The notes under the pieces are model-generated. The model was not told where the DNA came from. It saw only the letters and a program-made list of their open reading frames with translations, and ran no database searches. Below are positions 24,764-34,700 of a stretch of DNA of 43,987 nucleotides, one piece after another. The stretch lies in assembly GCF_003206715.1 (NCBI RefSeq), contig NZ_PZJU01000031.1, forward strand, positions 25,127 through 69,113, given 5' to 3'. Position 1 is the first letter of the stretch, and every line of letters begins with the position of its first letter. The DNA comes from Salinicola peritrichatus (lineage in GTDB: Bacteria; Pseudomonadota; Gammaproteobacteria; Pseudomonadales; Halomonadaceae). Both the position numbers and the translations under genes were made by a program.

Positions 24764-26053
24764 TTATTGCGCGGCGACTTGCAGGGTTGCGGGCGAGTCG
24801 ACACCGAGATTGGCGCGCAGGGTTTCACTGTACCAGTCGATGAAGTCGATCACGCCGAACTCATAGGTCTTGGAGTAGGGCCCGGGCTGGTAAGCCAGCG
24901 AGTTGATGCCGAGCTGGTTTTCCTCGGCCAGACGGCGATCCTGGTCGTTGGTGGCGTCCCACACGTAGCGCAGGCGCTCGGGGTCGTAGTCGACACCCTC
25001 GACGGCATCCTTGTGTATTAGCCACTTGGTGGTGACCAGCGTTTCCTGCGGGCCCAGCGGAAGCACGCGGAAGACCACGGCGTGATCGCCCATGAAGTGA
25101 TTCCAGGAATTGGGCAGATGCAGGATGCGCAGCGAGCCCATGTCCGGGCTGGTCAGGCGTCCCATCAGCTTGTTGCAGCCGGGCTTGCCATCGATGGTCA
25201 TGGAGACCACGCCGTCCAGCAGCGGCGTGCGGGTGAGGCGGTTGCGCTTGCCGAAGCGGGCCAACTGCCATGGCACCTCGCAGGCGGTCCAGTCGGCCTG
25301 CTTGCGTGCCACCAGTTCACGGTATTCGTCGGTGGAGCGCGGGTCGTCGGTGTCGTCGAACTCGATCAGCGAGTTGAGCAGCTCCGGATGCGCGCCGTTG
25401 CAGTGGTAGCATTCGCGATTGTTCTCGATCACCAGCTTCCAGTTGGCGCGCTCGACGATATTGGACTCGACCGCGACCTTGACGTTGTCCATCTCGTAGG
25501 GCGAAAGATAGTGTTCGAGCGACACCAGGAAGTCGTCGATCGGCTCGGGATTCTCGCTCAGGTTGACGAACACGAAGCCACCGGCGCTCTTGACCGCGAC
25601 CGGCTTGAGTCCGTAGGCACTCATGTCGAAGTCGTCGCCCATGTCGCTGCCGGCGAACAGCAGGCGGCCGTCGAGCTCGTAGGTCCATTGATGGTAGGGA
25701 CAGACCAGCTTGGCGACCTTGCCCTTGTCCTTGAGGCAGAGTCGCGAGCCGCGATGGCGGCAGACGTTGTGGAAGGCGTGGATGCGATTCTCGGCGCCGC
25801 GTACCACGATGACCGAGTTACTGCCGATTTCGACCTTGAAGAAGTTGCCCTTGGCGGGAATCTCGCAGCTCATCCCGGCGAACAGCCACTGCTTCTCGAA
25901 GATTTCCTGCATGTCGAGCGTGAACAGGCGCGGGTCGTTGTAGAACGGCTGCGGCAGGGAGAAGGTCGGGTCGCGTCGATCCAGCATTTCGGCCACGGCT
26001 ACGCGGGTATCGGCTAGCGAATCCTCCAGGCTATCGCGTGGAAGTGGTGACAT
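24764..26053 (-). CDS. gbcA: GbcA, glycine betaine monooxygenase Rieske oxygenase subunit
   Basis: Terminal oxygenase that demethylates glycine betaine to dimethylglycine with release of formaldehyde. 429 residues from ATG 26053 (GAGGAT ribosome site); an upstream in-frame start at 26101 would add 16 residues. The Rieske 2Fe-2S motif is complete: C98-R-H100 and C118-PY-H121. The mononuclear iron site lies in the ring-hydroxylase domain: E210-NNRECYHCNGAHPELL, with His217 and His222 as the expected ligands. Surrounding sequence matches P. aeruginosa GbcA-type proteins (NVCRHRGSRLCLKDKGK). It is divergent from its reductase gbcB across a 362-base intergenic region and is likely to be GbdR-activated. 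Confidence 0.95.
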   Translation of the reverse strand: MSPLPRDSLEDSLADTRVAVAEMLDRRDPTFSLPQPFYNDPRLFTLDMQEIFEKQWLFAGMSCEIPAKGNFFKVEIGSNSVIVVRGAENRIHAFHNVCRHRGSRLCLKDKGKVAKLVCPYHQWTYELDGRLLFAGSDMGDDFDMSAYGLKPVAVKSAGGFVFVNLSENPEPIDDFLVSLEHYLSPYEMDNVKVAVESNIVERANWKLVIENNRECYHCNGAHPELLNSLIEFDDTDDPRSTDEYRELVARKQADWTACEVPWQLARFGKRNRLTRTPLLDGVVSMTIDGKPGCNKLMGRLTSPDMGSLRILHLPNSWNHFMGDHAVVFRVLPLGPQETLVTTKWLIHKDAVEGVDYDPERLRYVWDATNDQDRRLAEENQLGINSLAYQPGPYSKTYEFGVIDFIDWYSETLRANLGVDSPATLQVAAQ

Positions 26054-26415
26054 GGTCGCATCCTCATCGATGTCAGGGTTGTGGGTCTTTCCCGAGCACA
26101 TCCGCGGGATCGACCGGGTGAAGGAGTGGCGGCAGCAACGATTTCATCCTTTCGGCGGAGTGTCGCCCAGGCGATGGATATGAAATTGTCCAGCCGCGAC
26201 ATTTGTCGATATCAGGACGACCCGCACCGGCGTTTCATGGCACGCATGCAAGGCTGTCCTTGCCATTGCTGGGGGTGGCTGGCATGCCCGTGTCGCTGAG
26301 GGGAAAGTCGCCCGGGGCCGGCGTGATCAGAATCCGCTGATACGGGTAATCCACCGGAAGCAGGCGACGAGTGGCGACGCCAAGTCGATGTTTCCCCTGA
26401 TCGAGCGCGACGACG
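26054..26415. promoter_or_regulatory. gbcA-gbcB divergent promoter region
   Basis: The 362-base gap holds no supportable gene. It contains TGTCGC at 26161, and GCGACATTTGTCGATATC (26196-26213) with TTGTCGAT inside it. The dgc promoter has the similar GAGACATTTCGCGAT at 7008-7022 (12 of 15 positions match). A short inverted CAAGGCTGTCCTTG is at about 26249-26262. These are candidate activator sites for GbdR, but no consensus has been checked. Confidence 0.45.
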
Positions 26416-27516
26416 ATGCAATTCTTCAATCCGGTCAATACGCAAACCTGGACCAACGGTCGCCATCAGGTGCGTTGCGTCAAGACGATCCAGGAAACTT
26501 GGAACGTGCGGACGTTCTGTTTCATGGCCGATCAACCGGTGATGTTCTTCTTCAAGCCGGGGCAGTTCGTCACGCTGGAACTGGAAATCGCCGGTCAGCC
26601 GGTGATGCGCTCCTACACCATCTCGAGTTCGCCCTCGATTCCCTACAGTTTCTCGATCACCGTCAAGCGCTTGCCCGGTGGCCAGGTTTCCAACTGGCTG
26701 CACGACAACCTCAAGGTCGGCGACGAGATGGTCGTGCACGGGCCGGTGGGGGATTTCAACGCCATCGACCATCCGGCGGAGAAGTTGCTGATGCTCTCCG
26801 GCGGCGTCGGTATCACGCCGCTGATGTCGATGACGCGCTGGTTCTTCGACACCAACGCGGCCGTCGATCTGGAGTTCGTGCACTGTGCCCAGGCGCCCAA
26901 CGACATCATCTACCACCGTGAACTGGTGCACATGTTCTCGCGCCTGCCGGAGTTTCGCCTGCATATCGTGTGCGAGCGCAGCGACGAGTTGAGCCAGGCC
27001 TGGGCCGGTTTTCGGGGCTACCTGACACGCCAGATGCTGAGCCTGATGGCGCCGGACTACCTCGACCGCGAGGTGTTCTGCTGTGGCCCGGCGCCGTTCA
27101 TGAAGGCGGTGCGCCAGGTGTTGGTGGAAGATGGCTTCGACATGTCTCGTTACCATCAGGAATCCTTTGGCGCCACGCCGCTGGACGTGCAGGAAGACGT
27201 ACTGGAACTGGCCGAGCAGGCCGAGGCCAAGGCCGAAGAGGTCGATACCGCGGATTTGATACCGGTCGAGTTCACCGGCAGCGGCAAGAGCATCCGGGTC
27301 AGCGAGAACGACACCATTCACGTCGCTGCGGCACGCCTTGGATTGCACATTCCCAAGGCCTGCGGGATGGGCATTTGCGGCACCTGCCGGGTGCTGAAGC
27401 TCGAAGGCGAAGTGGAAATGGAGCACAACGGCGGTATCACCGAAGAGGACGAAGCCGAAGGGTACATCCTATCGTGCTGCTCGAAGCCGAAGGGCAAGGT
27501 CGTCATCGATTTTTGA
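26416..27516 (+). CDS. gbcB: GbcB, ferredoxin reductase of glycine betaine monooxygenase
   Basis: Reductase component that passes electrons from NAD(P)H to GbcA, 366 residues. FAD-binding domain with R65-S-Y-T-I-S and GQFVTLELEI; NAD-binding domain with LLMLSGGVGITPLMSM and EVFCCGPAPFM; C-terminal plant-type 2Fe-2S ferredoxin with C316-GMGI-C321-GT-C324 and C354 29 residues later. The order FAD-NAD-ferredoxin and the sequence match P. aeruginosa GbcB closely. The ribosome site is weak (GAGCG). It is divergent from gbcA and is followed at 193 bases by fdhA. Confidence 0.94.
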   Translation: MQFFNPVNTQTWTNGRHQVRCVKTIQETWNVRTFCFMADQPVMFFFKPGQFVTLELEIAGQPVMRSYTISSSPSIPYSFSITVKRLPGGQVSNWLHDNLKVGDEMVVHGPVGDFNAIDHPAEKLLMLSGGVGITPLMSMTRWFFDTNAAVDLEFVHCAQAPNDIIYHRELVHMFSRLPEFRLHIVCERSDELSQAWAGFRGYLTRQMLSLMAPDYLDREVFCCGPAPFMKAVRQVLVEDGFDMSRYHQESFGATPLDVQEDVLELAEQAEAKAEEVDTADLIPVEFTGSGKSIRVSENDTIHVAAARLGLHIPKACGMGICGTCRVLKLEGEVEMEHNGGITEEDEAEGYILSCCSKPKGKVVIDF

Positions 27517-27709
27517 CCCGGCTGCGCCGGAGCAGTGGCTTCGACTATTGGATGCCGGCGCTGTCGTCGTCGCGTCACCCGATGGCGCAACGAGAAAGTC
27601 TCCAGGCGGCCTGCGCTCTTACGCTGACTGCGGCATGCCTTCCCGGACGAATTCCGCGACTCGAACGGGCACTGGGAGGGCATTTCGTCCAGCTACAGGA
27701 GCTCACGCC

Positions 27710-28927
27710 ATGTCATCTCCCGCCAATCGCGGCGTCGTCTTTCGCGGCGCCGGCAAGGTCGCCGTCGAAAGCATTCCGTTCCCCGAACTGGCACTCGGCA
27801 ATCGCCAGTGCCAGCACGGGGTCATCCTCAAGATCCTCACTACCAACATCTGCGGCAGCGACCAGCACATGGTGCGTGGCCGGACCACCGCGCCGGAAGG
27901 GCTGGTGCTGGGCCACGAGATTACCGGCGAAGTGATCGAGTGCGGCCGCGATGTCGAGTTCATCAAGGTCGGCGATATCGTTTCGGTGCCGTTCAACGTC
28001 GCCTGCGGGCGTTGCCGCAACTGCCGTCGTGGCGATACCCACATTTGCTTGCATGTCAATGAGAGCCGTCCCGGCGGCGCCTACGGCTACGTCGACATGG
28101 GCGGCTGGGTTGGCGGGCAGGCCGAGTACGTCATGGTGCCATATGCCGATTTCCAATTGCTGGTATTTCCGGACAAAGCGCAGGCGCTGGAGAAAATCCT
28201 CGACCTGACGATGCTTTCCGACATCTTTCCGACGGGATTTCACGGCTGCGTCACTGCCGGCGTTCAGCCGGGGTCGACGGTCTACATCGCCGGCGCGGGG
28301 CCGGTGGGGCTGGCGGCTGCCGTTTCGGCTCAGCTATTGGGGGCGGCCTGCGTGATCGTCGGCGACATGAACGACAAGCGCCTCGAACAGGCGCGCAGCT
28401 TCGGCTGCGAGGGGCTCGATCTCAAGCAGGACGCCAGCATGCCGGAGCTGATCGAATCGGTACTCGGCGTGCCGGAAGTCGATTGCGCGGTGGATGCGGT
28501 GGGCTTCGAGGCCAATTGCCACGGCCACAACCACACCCACGAGCAGCCGGCGACCGTACTCAACGCCGCCATGGAGATCACCCAGGCCGGCGGTCGTGTG
28601 GGTATCCCCGGGCTCTACGTGACCGAGGATCCGGGCGCGGCGAGCGACGAGGCGAAGCACGGCAATCTGTCGATGAAATTCGGCCTCGGCTGGGCCAAGG
28701 CGATGTCGTTCCACACCGGGCAGACTCCGGCGATGCGCTATCAGCGCCAACTGATGCAGGCGATCCTGCATGACAGGGTGCAGATCGGCAAAGCGGTTAA
28801 CGTCCAGACCATCTCGCTGGACGACGCCCCGCAGGGCTACGCCGATTTCGATGGCGGCGCGGCGAAGAAATTCGTTATCGACCCGCACGGGACGCTGGGC
28901 TCGGCTTCGCCGAGAGCTGTAAGTTAG
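27710..28927 (+). CDS. fdhA: Glutathione-independent formaldehyde dehydrogenase
   Basis: Zinc- and NAD-dependent formaldehyde dehydrogenase (P. putida FDH type) that oxidises the formaldehyde released by GbcA, Dgc and Sox. 405 residues from ATG 27710 (AGGAGC site). Catalytic zinc ligands Cys48 (NICGSDQHM) and His69 (GLVLGHEITGEV); structural zinc Cys99, Cys102, Cys105 and Cys113; NAD motif VYIAGAGPVGLAAAV. The long insert with HGHNHTHEQPATVLN is typical of this dismutase-like subfamily. Its place between gbcB and the sox genes is the same functional grouping as in Pseudomonas. Confidence 0.94.
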   Translation: MSSPANRGVVFRGAGKVAVESIPFPELALGNRQCQHGVILKILTTNICGSDQHMVRGRTTAPEGLVLGHEITGEVIECGRDVEFIKVGDIVSVPFNVACGRCRNCRRGDTHICLHVNESRPGGAYGYVDMGGWVGGQAEYVMVPYADFQLLVFPDKAQALEKILDLTMLSDIFPTGFHGCVTAGVQPGSTVYIAGAGPVGLAAAVSAQLLGAACVIVGDMNDKRLEQARSFGCEGLDLKQDASMPELIESVLGVPEVDCAVDAVGFEANCHGHNHTHEQPATVLNAAMEITQAGGRVGIPGLYVTEDPGAASDEAKHGNLSMKFGLGWAKAMSFHTGQTPAMRYQRQLMQAILHDRVQIGKAVNVQTISLDDAPQGYADFDGGAAKKFVIDPHGTLGSASPRAVS

Positions 28928-29070
28928 GAGCTTTAAGCTGTAAGAAGAACCACCAGCGATAAAAGCCAATGGTGGGCCGGGAGTGCTTGCAGGTACTCCC
29001 AGCCTCTTCATGTTTGGCAGCGCAAACGAATGTCGGCACAATCGGGCTTTCCCGTTCTCGCGAGCCGACC

Positions 29071-29637
29071 ATGAGCGAACCGATCCGCTGCCTTTGGGCC
29101 CAAAGCCATCCGCTGAACGCCGAATATCACGACGAGGAGTGGGGCGTTCCCGAGTACGACAGCCGGGCACTGTGGGAGAAACTGATCCTGGATGGCTTCC
29201 AGGCCGGGCTTTCATGGCTGACCATCCTCAAGAAGCGCGACGCCTTCCGCGAGGCCTTCGAGGGCTTCGATCCGGAGCGCGTCGCCCAATTCGATGAAAG
29301 CGATGTCGAACGCCTGATGGGCAATGCCGGTATCATCCGCTCCCGCGCCAAGATCGAGGCGGCCATCGGCAACGCCCGTGCCTACCTTGCCATGCGCGAC
29401 AACGGCGAGGATTTCTCCGAGTTCCTGTGGGGCATGGTCGGCGGCAGGCCGATCCAGAACGCCGGCCCCGTTCCCACCCAGACGCCGCTCTCCGTGGAAA
29501 TCTCCAAGGCGCTCAAGCAGCGCGGCTTCAAGTTCGTCGGCCCGGTGATCGTCTACGCCTGGATGCAGGCCGTGGGCATGGTCAACGACCACGCCGAGGA
29601 TTGTCATCGGCGGTTGCCGGTAGCGGCGATGAGATAA
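29071..29637 (+). CDS. tag: DNA-3-methyladenine glycosylase I
   Basis: Base-excision repair enzyme removing 3-methyladenine from DNA, 188 residues. It opens RCLWAQSHPLNAEYHDEEWG and contains LILDGFQAGLSWLTILKKR, the helix-hairpin-helix-like GIIRSRAKIEAAI, and the zinc-binding tail DHAEDCHRR; Cys7 and the closing His/Cys fit the Tag zinc snap. The start is ATG 29071, which matches E. coli Tag. It is flanked by fdhA and soxB but is not known to belong to betaine metabolism; a link to methylation or formaldehyde stress is only speculation. Confidence 0.94.
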   Translation: MSEPIRCLWAQSHPLNAEYHDEEWGVPEYDSRALWEKLILDGFQAGLSWLTILKKRDAFREAFEGFDPERVAQFDESDVERLMGNAGIIRSRAKIEAAIGNARAYLAMRDNGEDFSEFLWGMVGGRPIQNAGPVPTQTPLSVEISKALKQRGFKFVGPVIVYAWMQAVGMVNDHAEDCHRRLPVAAMR

Positions 29638-29641
29638 TCGT

Positions 29642-29690
29642 CTACGAGCTACGAGCTACGAGCTACGAGCTACGAGCTACGAGCTATGAG
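29642..29690. repeat. CTACGAG heptamer array (seven units) after tag
   Basis: Six exact CTACGAG copies plus CTATGAG fill exactly 49 bases, starting four bases after the tag stop. A second array of the same heptamer follows soxB. A degenerate relative based on AGCTGTAAG lies at about 28917-28950, after fdhA. Confidence 0.9.
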
Positions 29691-29812
29691 GAGTGCCCCG
29701 CAGTGCCTTCGCGGGGGCCGTCCTCGATTATCATCCTCTTCGCTTGTCTGCACGAAACCCGAATTGAGGCGCTCCGGGGATGTCCCATGTTCCGTGCACG
29801 AGACGTTCCCGT

Positions 29813-29840
29813 TGTCGCAAATCACACAGTCATGTCGCAA
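29813..29840. promoter_or_regulatory. Direct TGTCGCAA repeats upstream of soxB, candidate GbdR site
   Basis: TGTCGCAA occurs at 29813-29820 and again at 29833-29840, exactly 20 bases (about two helical turns) apart on the same strand. This is the usual geometry for an AraC-family dimer. It lies about 135 bases before soxB. The same core is found near gbdR and gbcA. Confidence 0.5.
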
Positions 29841-29973
29841 ACGCGCCTGAGCGTGACGCCGCCGAACATCATGTTCCCCAGGGTGGGCGATACCATCGCG
29901 GAAAATCACCGTTTCGCCGGCTGGTGGCCGTCGTTCGCGGTTGGCTGCAGCGAGAGACGCAAGAGAGGGGCAC

Positions 29974-31224
29974 ATGCAACGTTATTCCGGTTTCAGTCTG
30001 GTCAAACACGCGCTCAGCCATCATGAGAACTGGCAGCGCCATTGGCGCAATCCGACGCCCAAGAAAGAGTATGACGTAATCATCGTCGGTGGCGGCGGCC
30101 ATGGTCTGGCGACGGCCTATTATCTGGCCAAGGAGCATGACATCACCAACGTCGCGGTGATCGAAAAAGGCTGGCTGGGGGGCGGCAATACGGCGCGCAA
30201 CACCACCATCGTACGTTCCAACTATCTGTGGGACGAGGCGGCGGCGCTTTACGAACACGCGATGAAGTTGTGGGAAGGGCTGTCCCAGGATCTCAACTAC
30301 AACGTGATGTTCTCCCAGCGTGGCGTGCTCAATCTCGGCCATACGCTGCAGGACATGCGCGACATTCAGCGACGGGTGAACGCCAACCGCCTCAATGGCA
30401 TCGATGGCGAGGTCGTCACGCCGCAGCAGATCAAGGAGATCGAACCGGCGCTGGATACTTCCGAGCGGGCGCGTTATCCGATTCTCGGCGCTTCCTGGCA
30501 GCCGCGCGGCGGCGTGGCCCGTCACGATGCCGTGGCGTGGGGTTTTGCGCGCGGCGCCGATGCGCTGGGCGTCGATCTGCTGCAGCAGACCGAAGTGACC
30601 GGCTTCAAGATTCTCGATGGCAAGGTCGTCGGCGTGCACACCAATCGCGGCGACATCGGCGCCAAGACGGTAGGCTGCGTGGCCGCCGGCAACTCCGGCG
30701 TGCTCGCCGGGATGGCCGGTTTCAAGTTGCCGCTCGAGTCGCACCCATTGCAGGCGCTGGTCTCGGAGCCGCTCAAGCCCATTCTCAATACCGTCACCAT
30801 GTCCAACCAGGTGCATGGTTACATCAGCCAGTCCGACAAGGGCGATCTGGTCATCGGCGCCGGCATCGACGGCTACCTGGGTTACGGCCAGCGCGGCAGC
30901 TACCCGACCATCGAGCATACCCTGCAGGCGATCGTCGAGATGTTCCCGATATTCTCCCGCGTGCGCATGAATCGTCAGTGGGGCGGCATCGTCGATACCA
31001 CGCCGGACGCCTGCCCGATCATTTCCAGGACACCGGTACGCGGGCTCTATTTCAACTGTGGCTGGGGTACCGGCGGCTTCAAGGCGACGCCAGGCTCGGG
31101 CAACGTCTTCGCCTGGACCTTGGCGCACGGCCAGGCGCATCCGCTGGCCGCACCGTTCTCGATCGATCGCTTCAGGACGGGGGCGTTGATCGATGAACAC
31201 GGCGCCGCTGGCGTGGCTCACTGA
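29974..31224 (+). CDS. soxB: SoxB, heterotetrameric sarcosine oxidase beta subunit
   Basis: Beta subunit of the four-subunit sarcosine oxidase (sarcosine to glycine plus methylene-THF or formaldehyde). 416 residues from ATG 29974 (GAGAGGGG site). FAD-binding motif [19 protein letters not shown] at about 34-52; [17 protein letters not shown] around 179-195, where His184 is the probable covalent flavin attachment site of the family; the C-terminal [16 protein letters not shown] loop is the second FAD contact. First gene of soxBDAG-purU. Between soxB and soxD lies a second heptamer array. Confidence 0.95.
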   Translation: MQRYSGFSLVKHALSHHENWQRHWRNPTPKKEYDVIIVGGGGHGLATAYYLAKEHDITNVAVIEKGWLGGGNTARNTTIVRSNYLWDEAAALYEHAMKLWEGLSQDLNYNVMFSQRGVLNLGHTLQDMRDIQRRVNANRLNGIDGEVVTPQQIKEIEPALDTSERARYPILGASWQPRGGVARHDAVAWGFARGADALGVDLLQQTEVTGFKILDGKVVGVHTNRGDIGAKTVGCVAAGNSGVLAGMAGFKLPLESHPLQALVSEPLKPILNTVTMSNQVHGYISQSDKGDLVIGAGIDGYLGYGQRGSYPTIEHTLQAIVEMFPIFSRVRMNRQWGGIVDTTPDACPIISRTPVRGLYFNCGWGTGGFKATPGSGNVFAWTLAHGQAHPLAAPFSIDRFRTGALIDEHGAAGVAH

Positions 31225-31225
31225 G

Positions 31226-31260
31226 CTACGAGCTACGAGCTACGAGCTACGAGCTACGAG
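31226..31260. repeat. CTACGAG heptamer array (five units) after soxB
   Basis: Five exact CTACGAG copies, 35 bases, starting one base after the soxB stop. It is the same unit as in the array upstream of soxB at 29642-29690. Confidence 0.9.
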
Positions 31261-31377
31261 CGATGCCGGAAGCCGGCACGACCGAGTTAAGAACCTATCT
31301 CTGCCATGGAACACCATCGGCCCGGCTATGGAACAACCGGACTAGCCGCAAGCATGGCCACGAGGGAGAACAACCAC

Positions 31378-31713
31378 ATGTTTCATATCTATTGCCCTTA
31401 CTGCGCCGAGTATCGCGAGGAGGAGGAGTTTCACCCCAGGGGACAGGCGCATATCGCGCGGCCGGCGGACCCGGAAGCGACTTCCGACGATGCCTGGGGC
31501 GACTATCTGTTCTTCCGCGACAATCCGCGTGGCGTGCATCACGAGCTGTGGGTACATGCCGTGGGGTGTCGCAAGTTCTTCAACATTACCCGCGATACGC
31601 GCAGCTACGCGATTCTCGAGACCTACCGCATGGGTGAACGACCGACAGTGACCGCCAATGGCCCCGAAGCCGTGCCTTCCGCTACCGCCACCCTGACAGG
31701 AGCACTGGCATGA
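31378..31713 (+). CDS. soxD: SoxD, sarcosine oxidase delta subunit
   Basis: Small zinc-binding subunit, 111 residues. It opens MFHIYCPYCAEYREEEEF, with Cys6 and Cys9, His19 and a second group HAVGCRKFF (His60, Cys64) that fit the SoxD zinc site. DNPRGVHHELWVH is a family signature. The start ATG 31378 follows GAGGGAG; an ATG at 31354 would add eight residues. The stop overlaps the soxA start by four bases. Confidence 0.93.
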   Translation: MFHIYCPYCAEYREEEEFHPRGQAHIARPADPEATSDDAWGDYLFFRDNPRGVHHELWVHAVGCRKFFNITRDTRSYAILETYRMGERPTVTANGPEAVPSATATLTGALA

Positions 31714-34700
31714 GTGCGTCGTCCCAAACCTTTCGCCTGGCTCCGAAAGCAGGGCTCGGCGGCGAGATCGATCGTGACAAGCCGTTGCGCTTCACCTTCA
31801 ACGGCAAGTCCTACCAGGGCTATGCCGGCGATACGCTGGCCTCGGCGCTGCTGGCCAACGGGGTCGACGTGGTCAACCGCAGCTTCAAGTATTCGCGTCC
31901 GCGCGGCGTGGTGGCCGCCGGCGCCGAGGAGCCCAACGCCATCGTCCAGCTGGGGGCGAGCGAGGCGGCCCAGGTGCCCAACGTGCGGGCGACCCAGCAG
32001 GCGCTCTACGAGGGGCTGAGCGCGCGCGGCACCAATGGCTGGCCGGATGCCCAGCGCGACATGATGAGTCTGGTCGGCAAGTTCGGCGGTCCGTTCATGC
32101 CGGTGGGCTTCTACTACAAGACCTTCAAGGCGCCGGCCTCGCTGTGGATGACCTACGAAAAGTACATTCGCAAGGCGGCCGGGCTCGGGCGCGCACCGGG
32201 CGAGAGCGACCCGGACATCTACGATCACATGAACCGCCATTGCGAGGTACTGGTGGTCGGCGCCGGGCCGGCGGGCCTGATGGCGGCGTTGACGGCGGCG
32301 GCCGGCGGCGTGCGGGTGATCCTGTGCGACGAGCAGGAGACCTTCGGCGGTTCGCTGCGCGACCGTGACGAGACCATCGATGGCCTGCCCGCGCCCGAAT
32401 GGGCCAGACAGACCATCGAGCGGCTGGCGGCGATGGCCAACGTCACGCTGCTGCCGCGGACCACGGCCAACGGTTACCACGATCACAATTTCGTCACCCT
32501 GCATGAACGGCGCACCGAGCACCTGGGCGATACGGCGCCGATGGTCGATGGCCGTCGTCGGTCGCGTTCGCGCCTGCATCGCGTGCGTGCTCGCCACGTG
32601 GTGCTGGCGAGCGGTGCCCACGAACGCCCATTGGTCTATGCCGGCAACGATGTGCCGGGCAACCTGCTGGCCGGCGCGGTGTCGAGCTACATTCGCCGTT
32701 ACGCGGTGATGCCGGGGCGGCGGCTGGTACTGTCGGTCACTAACGACCACGCTTACCGAGCGGCGCTGGATTGGCAGGCCGCCGGCGGCGAAGTGGTGGC
32801 GATCGCCGACGCGCGGGCGAATCCGGATGGCGAGCTGGTCGAGCGGGCGCGCGCCGCCGGGATCCGTGTCATCGCCGGCAGCGCGGTGATCGAGGCGACC
32901 AGCGATCGCAAGGGGCATCGTGTCAATGGCGCACGGGTCGCCGCCATCGACATCGAAGGCTTTCGCCTGAGTGGCGAGGCCGAGGTTCTCGCCTGCGACA
33001 CCATCGCCAGTTCCGGCGGCTACAGCCCGGTGGCCCATCTGGCGGCGCATACCGGTATCCGGCCGGTATGGCGCGACGATATCCTCGGTTTCGTGCCGGG
33101 GCAGGCGGTCGATCCGGTCAAGGGCTTCAGCGTCGTCGGCGGCGCGGCGGGCGTCTACGCATTGCCGGCGCTGCTCGAAGGGGCGGCGGTGAAAGTGACC
33201 CAGGCACTCGCAGCCGATGGCATCCATGTCGATGCCAGCGAGCCGCCGGCGGTGGAGTCGATTCGCGAGGGTGAAGCGATCGGGCTCTACCACGTGCCCC
33301 ACGACAAGCCGACCATGCGCGCGCCCAAGCAGTTCGTCGATTTGCAGAACGATGTCACCGCGGCGGCCATCGAACTGGCGACGATCGAGGGATTCGAGTC
33401 GATCGAGCACGTCAAGCGCTACACTGCGATGGGGTTCGGCACCGACCAGGGCAAGCTCGGTAACATCAACGGCATGGCGATTGCCGCACGCTGTCTTGGC
33501 CAGACCATCCCCGAAACCGGTACCACGGTGTTCCGGCCCAACTATACGCCGGTCAACTTCGGCGCCATCGTCGGGCGTCACTGCAAGGAACTGTTCGAGC
33601 CGGAACGCTACACCGCCATGCATCAGTGGCATGTGGCGCATGGGGCCAAGTTTGAGGATGTCGGTCAGTGGAAGCGGCCCTGGTACTATCCGCAGCGTGT
33701 CAACGGCAAGCTGGAGTCGATGCATGAGGCCGTAGCGCGGGAGTGCCTGGCGGTACGTGAGAAGGTCGGGGTGCTCGATGCCTCGACGCTCGGCAAGATC
33801 GATATCCAGGGGCCGGACGCGCGTGAATTCCTCGGTCGCATCTATACCAACGGTTGGGAAAAGCTGGCGGTGGGCAAGGCGCGTTATGGCCTGATGTGCA
33901 AGGACGACGGCATGGTGATGGACGACGGCGTCACCACGTGTCTCGGCGACAACCACTTCCTGATGACCACGACCACCGGGGGCGCGGCGGCGATCCTCGA
34001 ATGGCTGGAGATCTGGCATCAGACCGAATGGCCGGAGCTGGAGGTCTACTTCACCTCGGTGACCGATCACTGGGCGACGATGACACTGACCGGCCCGGAG
34101 GCGCGCAACCTGCTCGCCGAACTGACCGATGTCGATCTGGACCGCGACAGCTTCAAGTTCATGGAGTGGCGCGAGGGCGTCGTCGCCGGCGTGCCGGCGC
34201 GGATCTATCGCATCTCGTTCACCGGCGAGCTGTCGTTCGAGATCAACGTCCAGGCCAACTACGCCATGCAGGTGTGGGAGTCGCTCTTCGCCCACGGCAA
34301 CAAGTACGGGCTGACACCCTACGGCACCGAGACGATGCACGTGTTGCGTGCCGAGAAAGGCTTCATCATCGTCGGCCAGGATACCGACGGCTCGATGACG
34401 CCGGAGGATCTCGGGATGCACTGGTGCGTGGGCTACAAAAAACCCTATTCCTGGATCGGCAAGCGGGCGCTGACGCGTTCCGACACCCGCCGCGAGGATC
34501 GCAAGCAACTGGTCGGGCTCAAACCGCTGGAGGCCGATGTGGTACTCGAGGAGGGGGCGCAGATCGTGTTCGACCCCAAGCAGGCCATTCCGATGCGCAT
34601 GGTCGGCCACGTCACTTCCAGCTATTACAGCCCGACGCTGGAACGCGGTTTCGCGCTGGCGGTGGTCAAGGGCGGCCACAAGCGCCTCGGCGAACGGGTC

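Noticed and set aside
29642-31260. CTACGAG arrays as a CRISPR array
   Set aside because: Units are 7 bases with no spacers and there are no cas genes.
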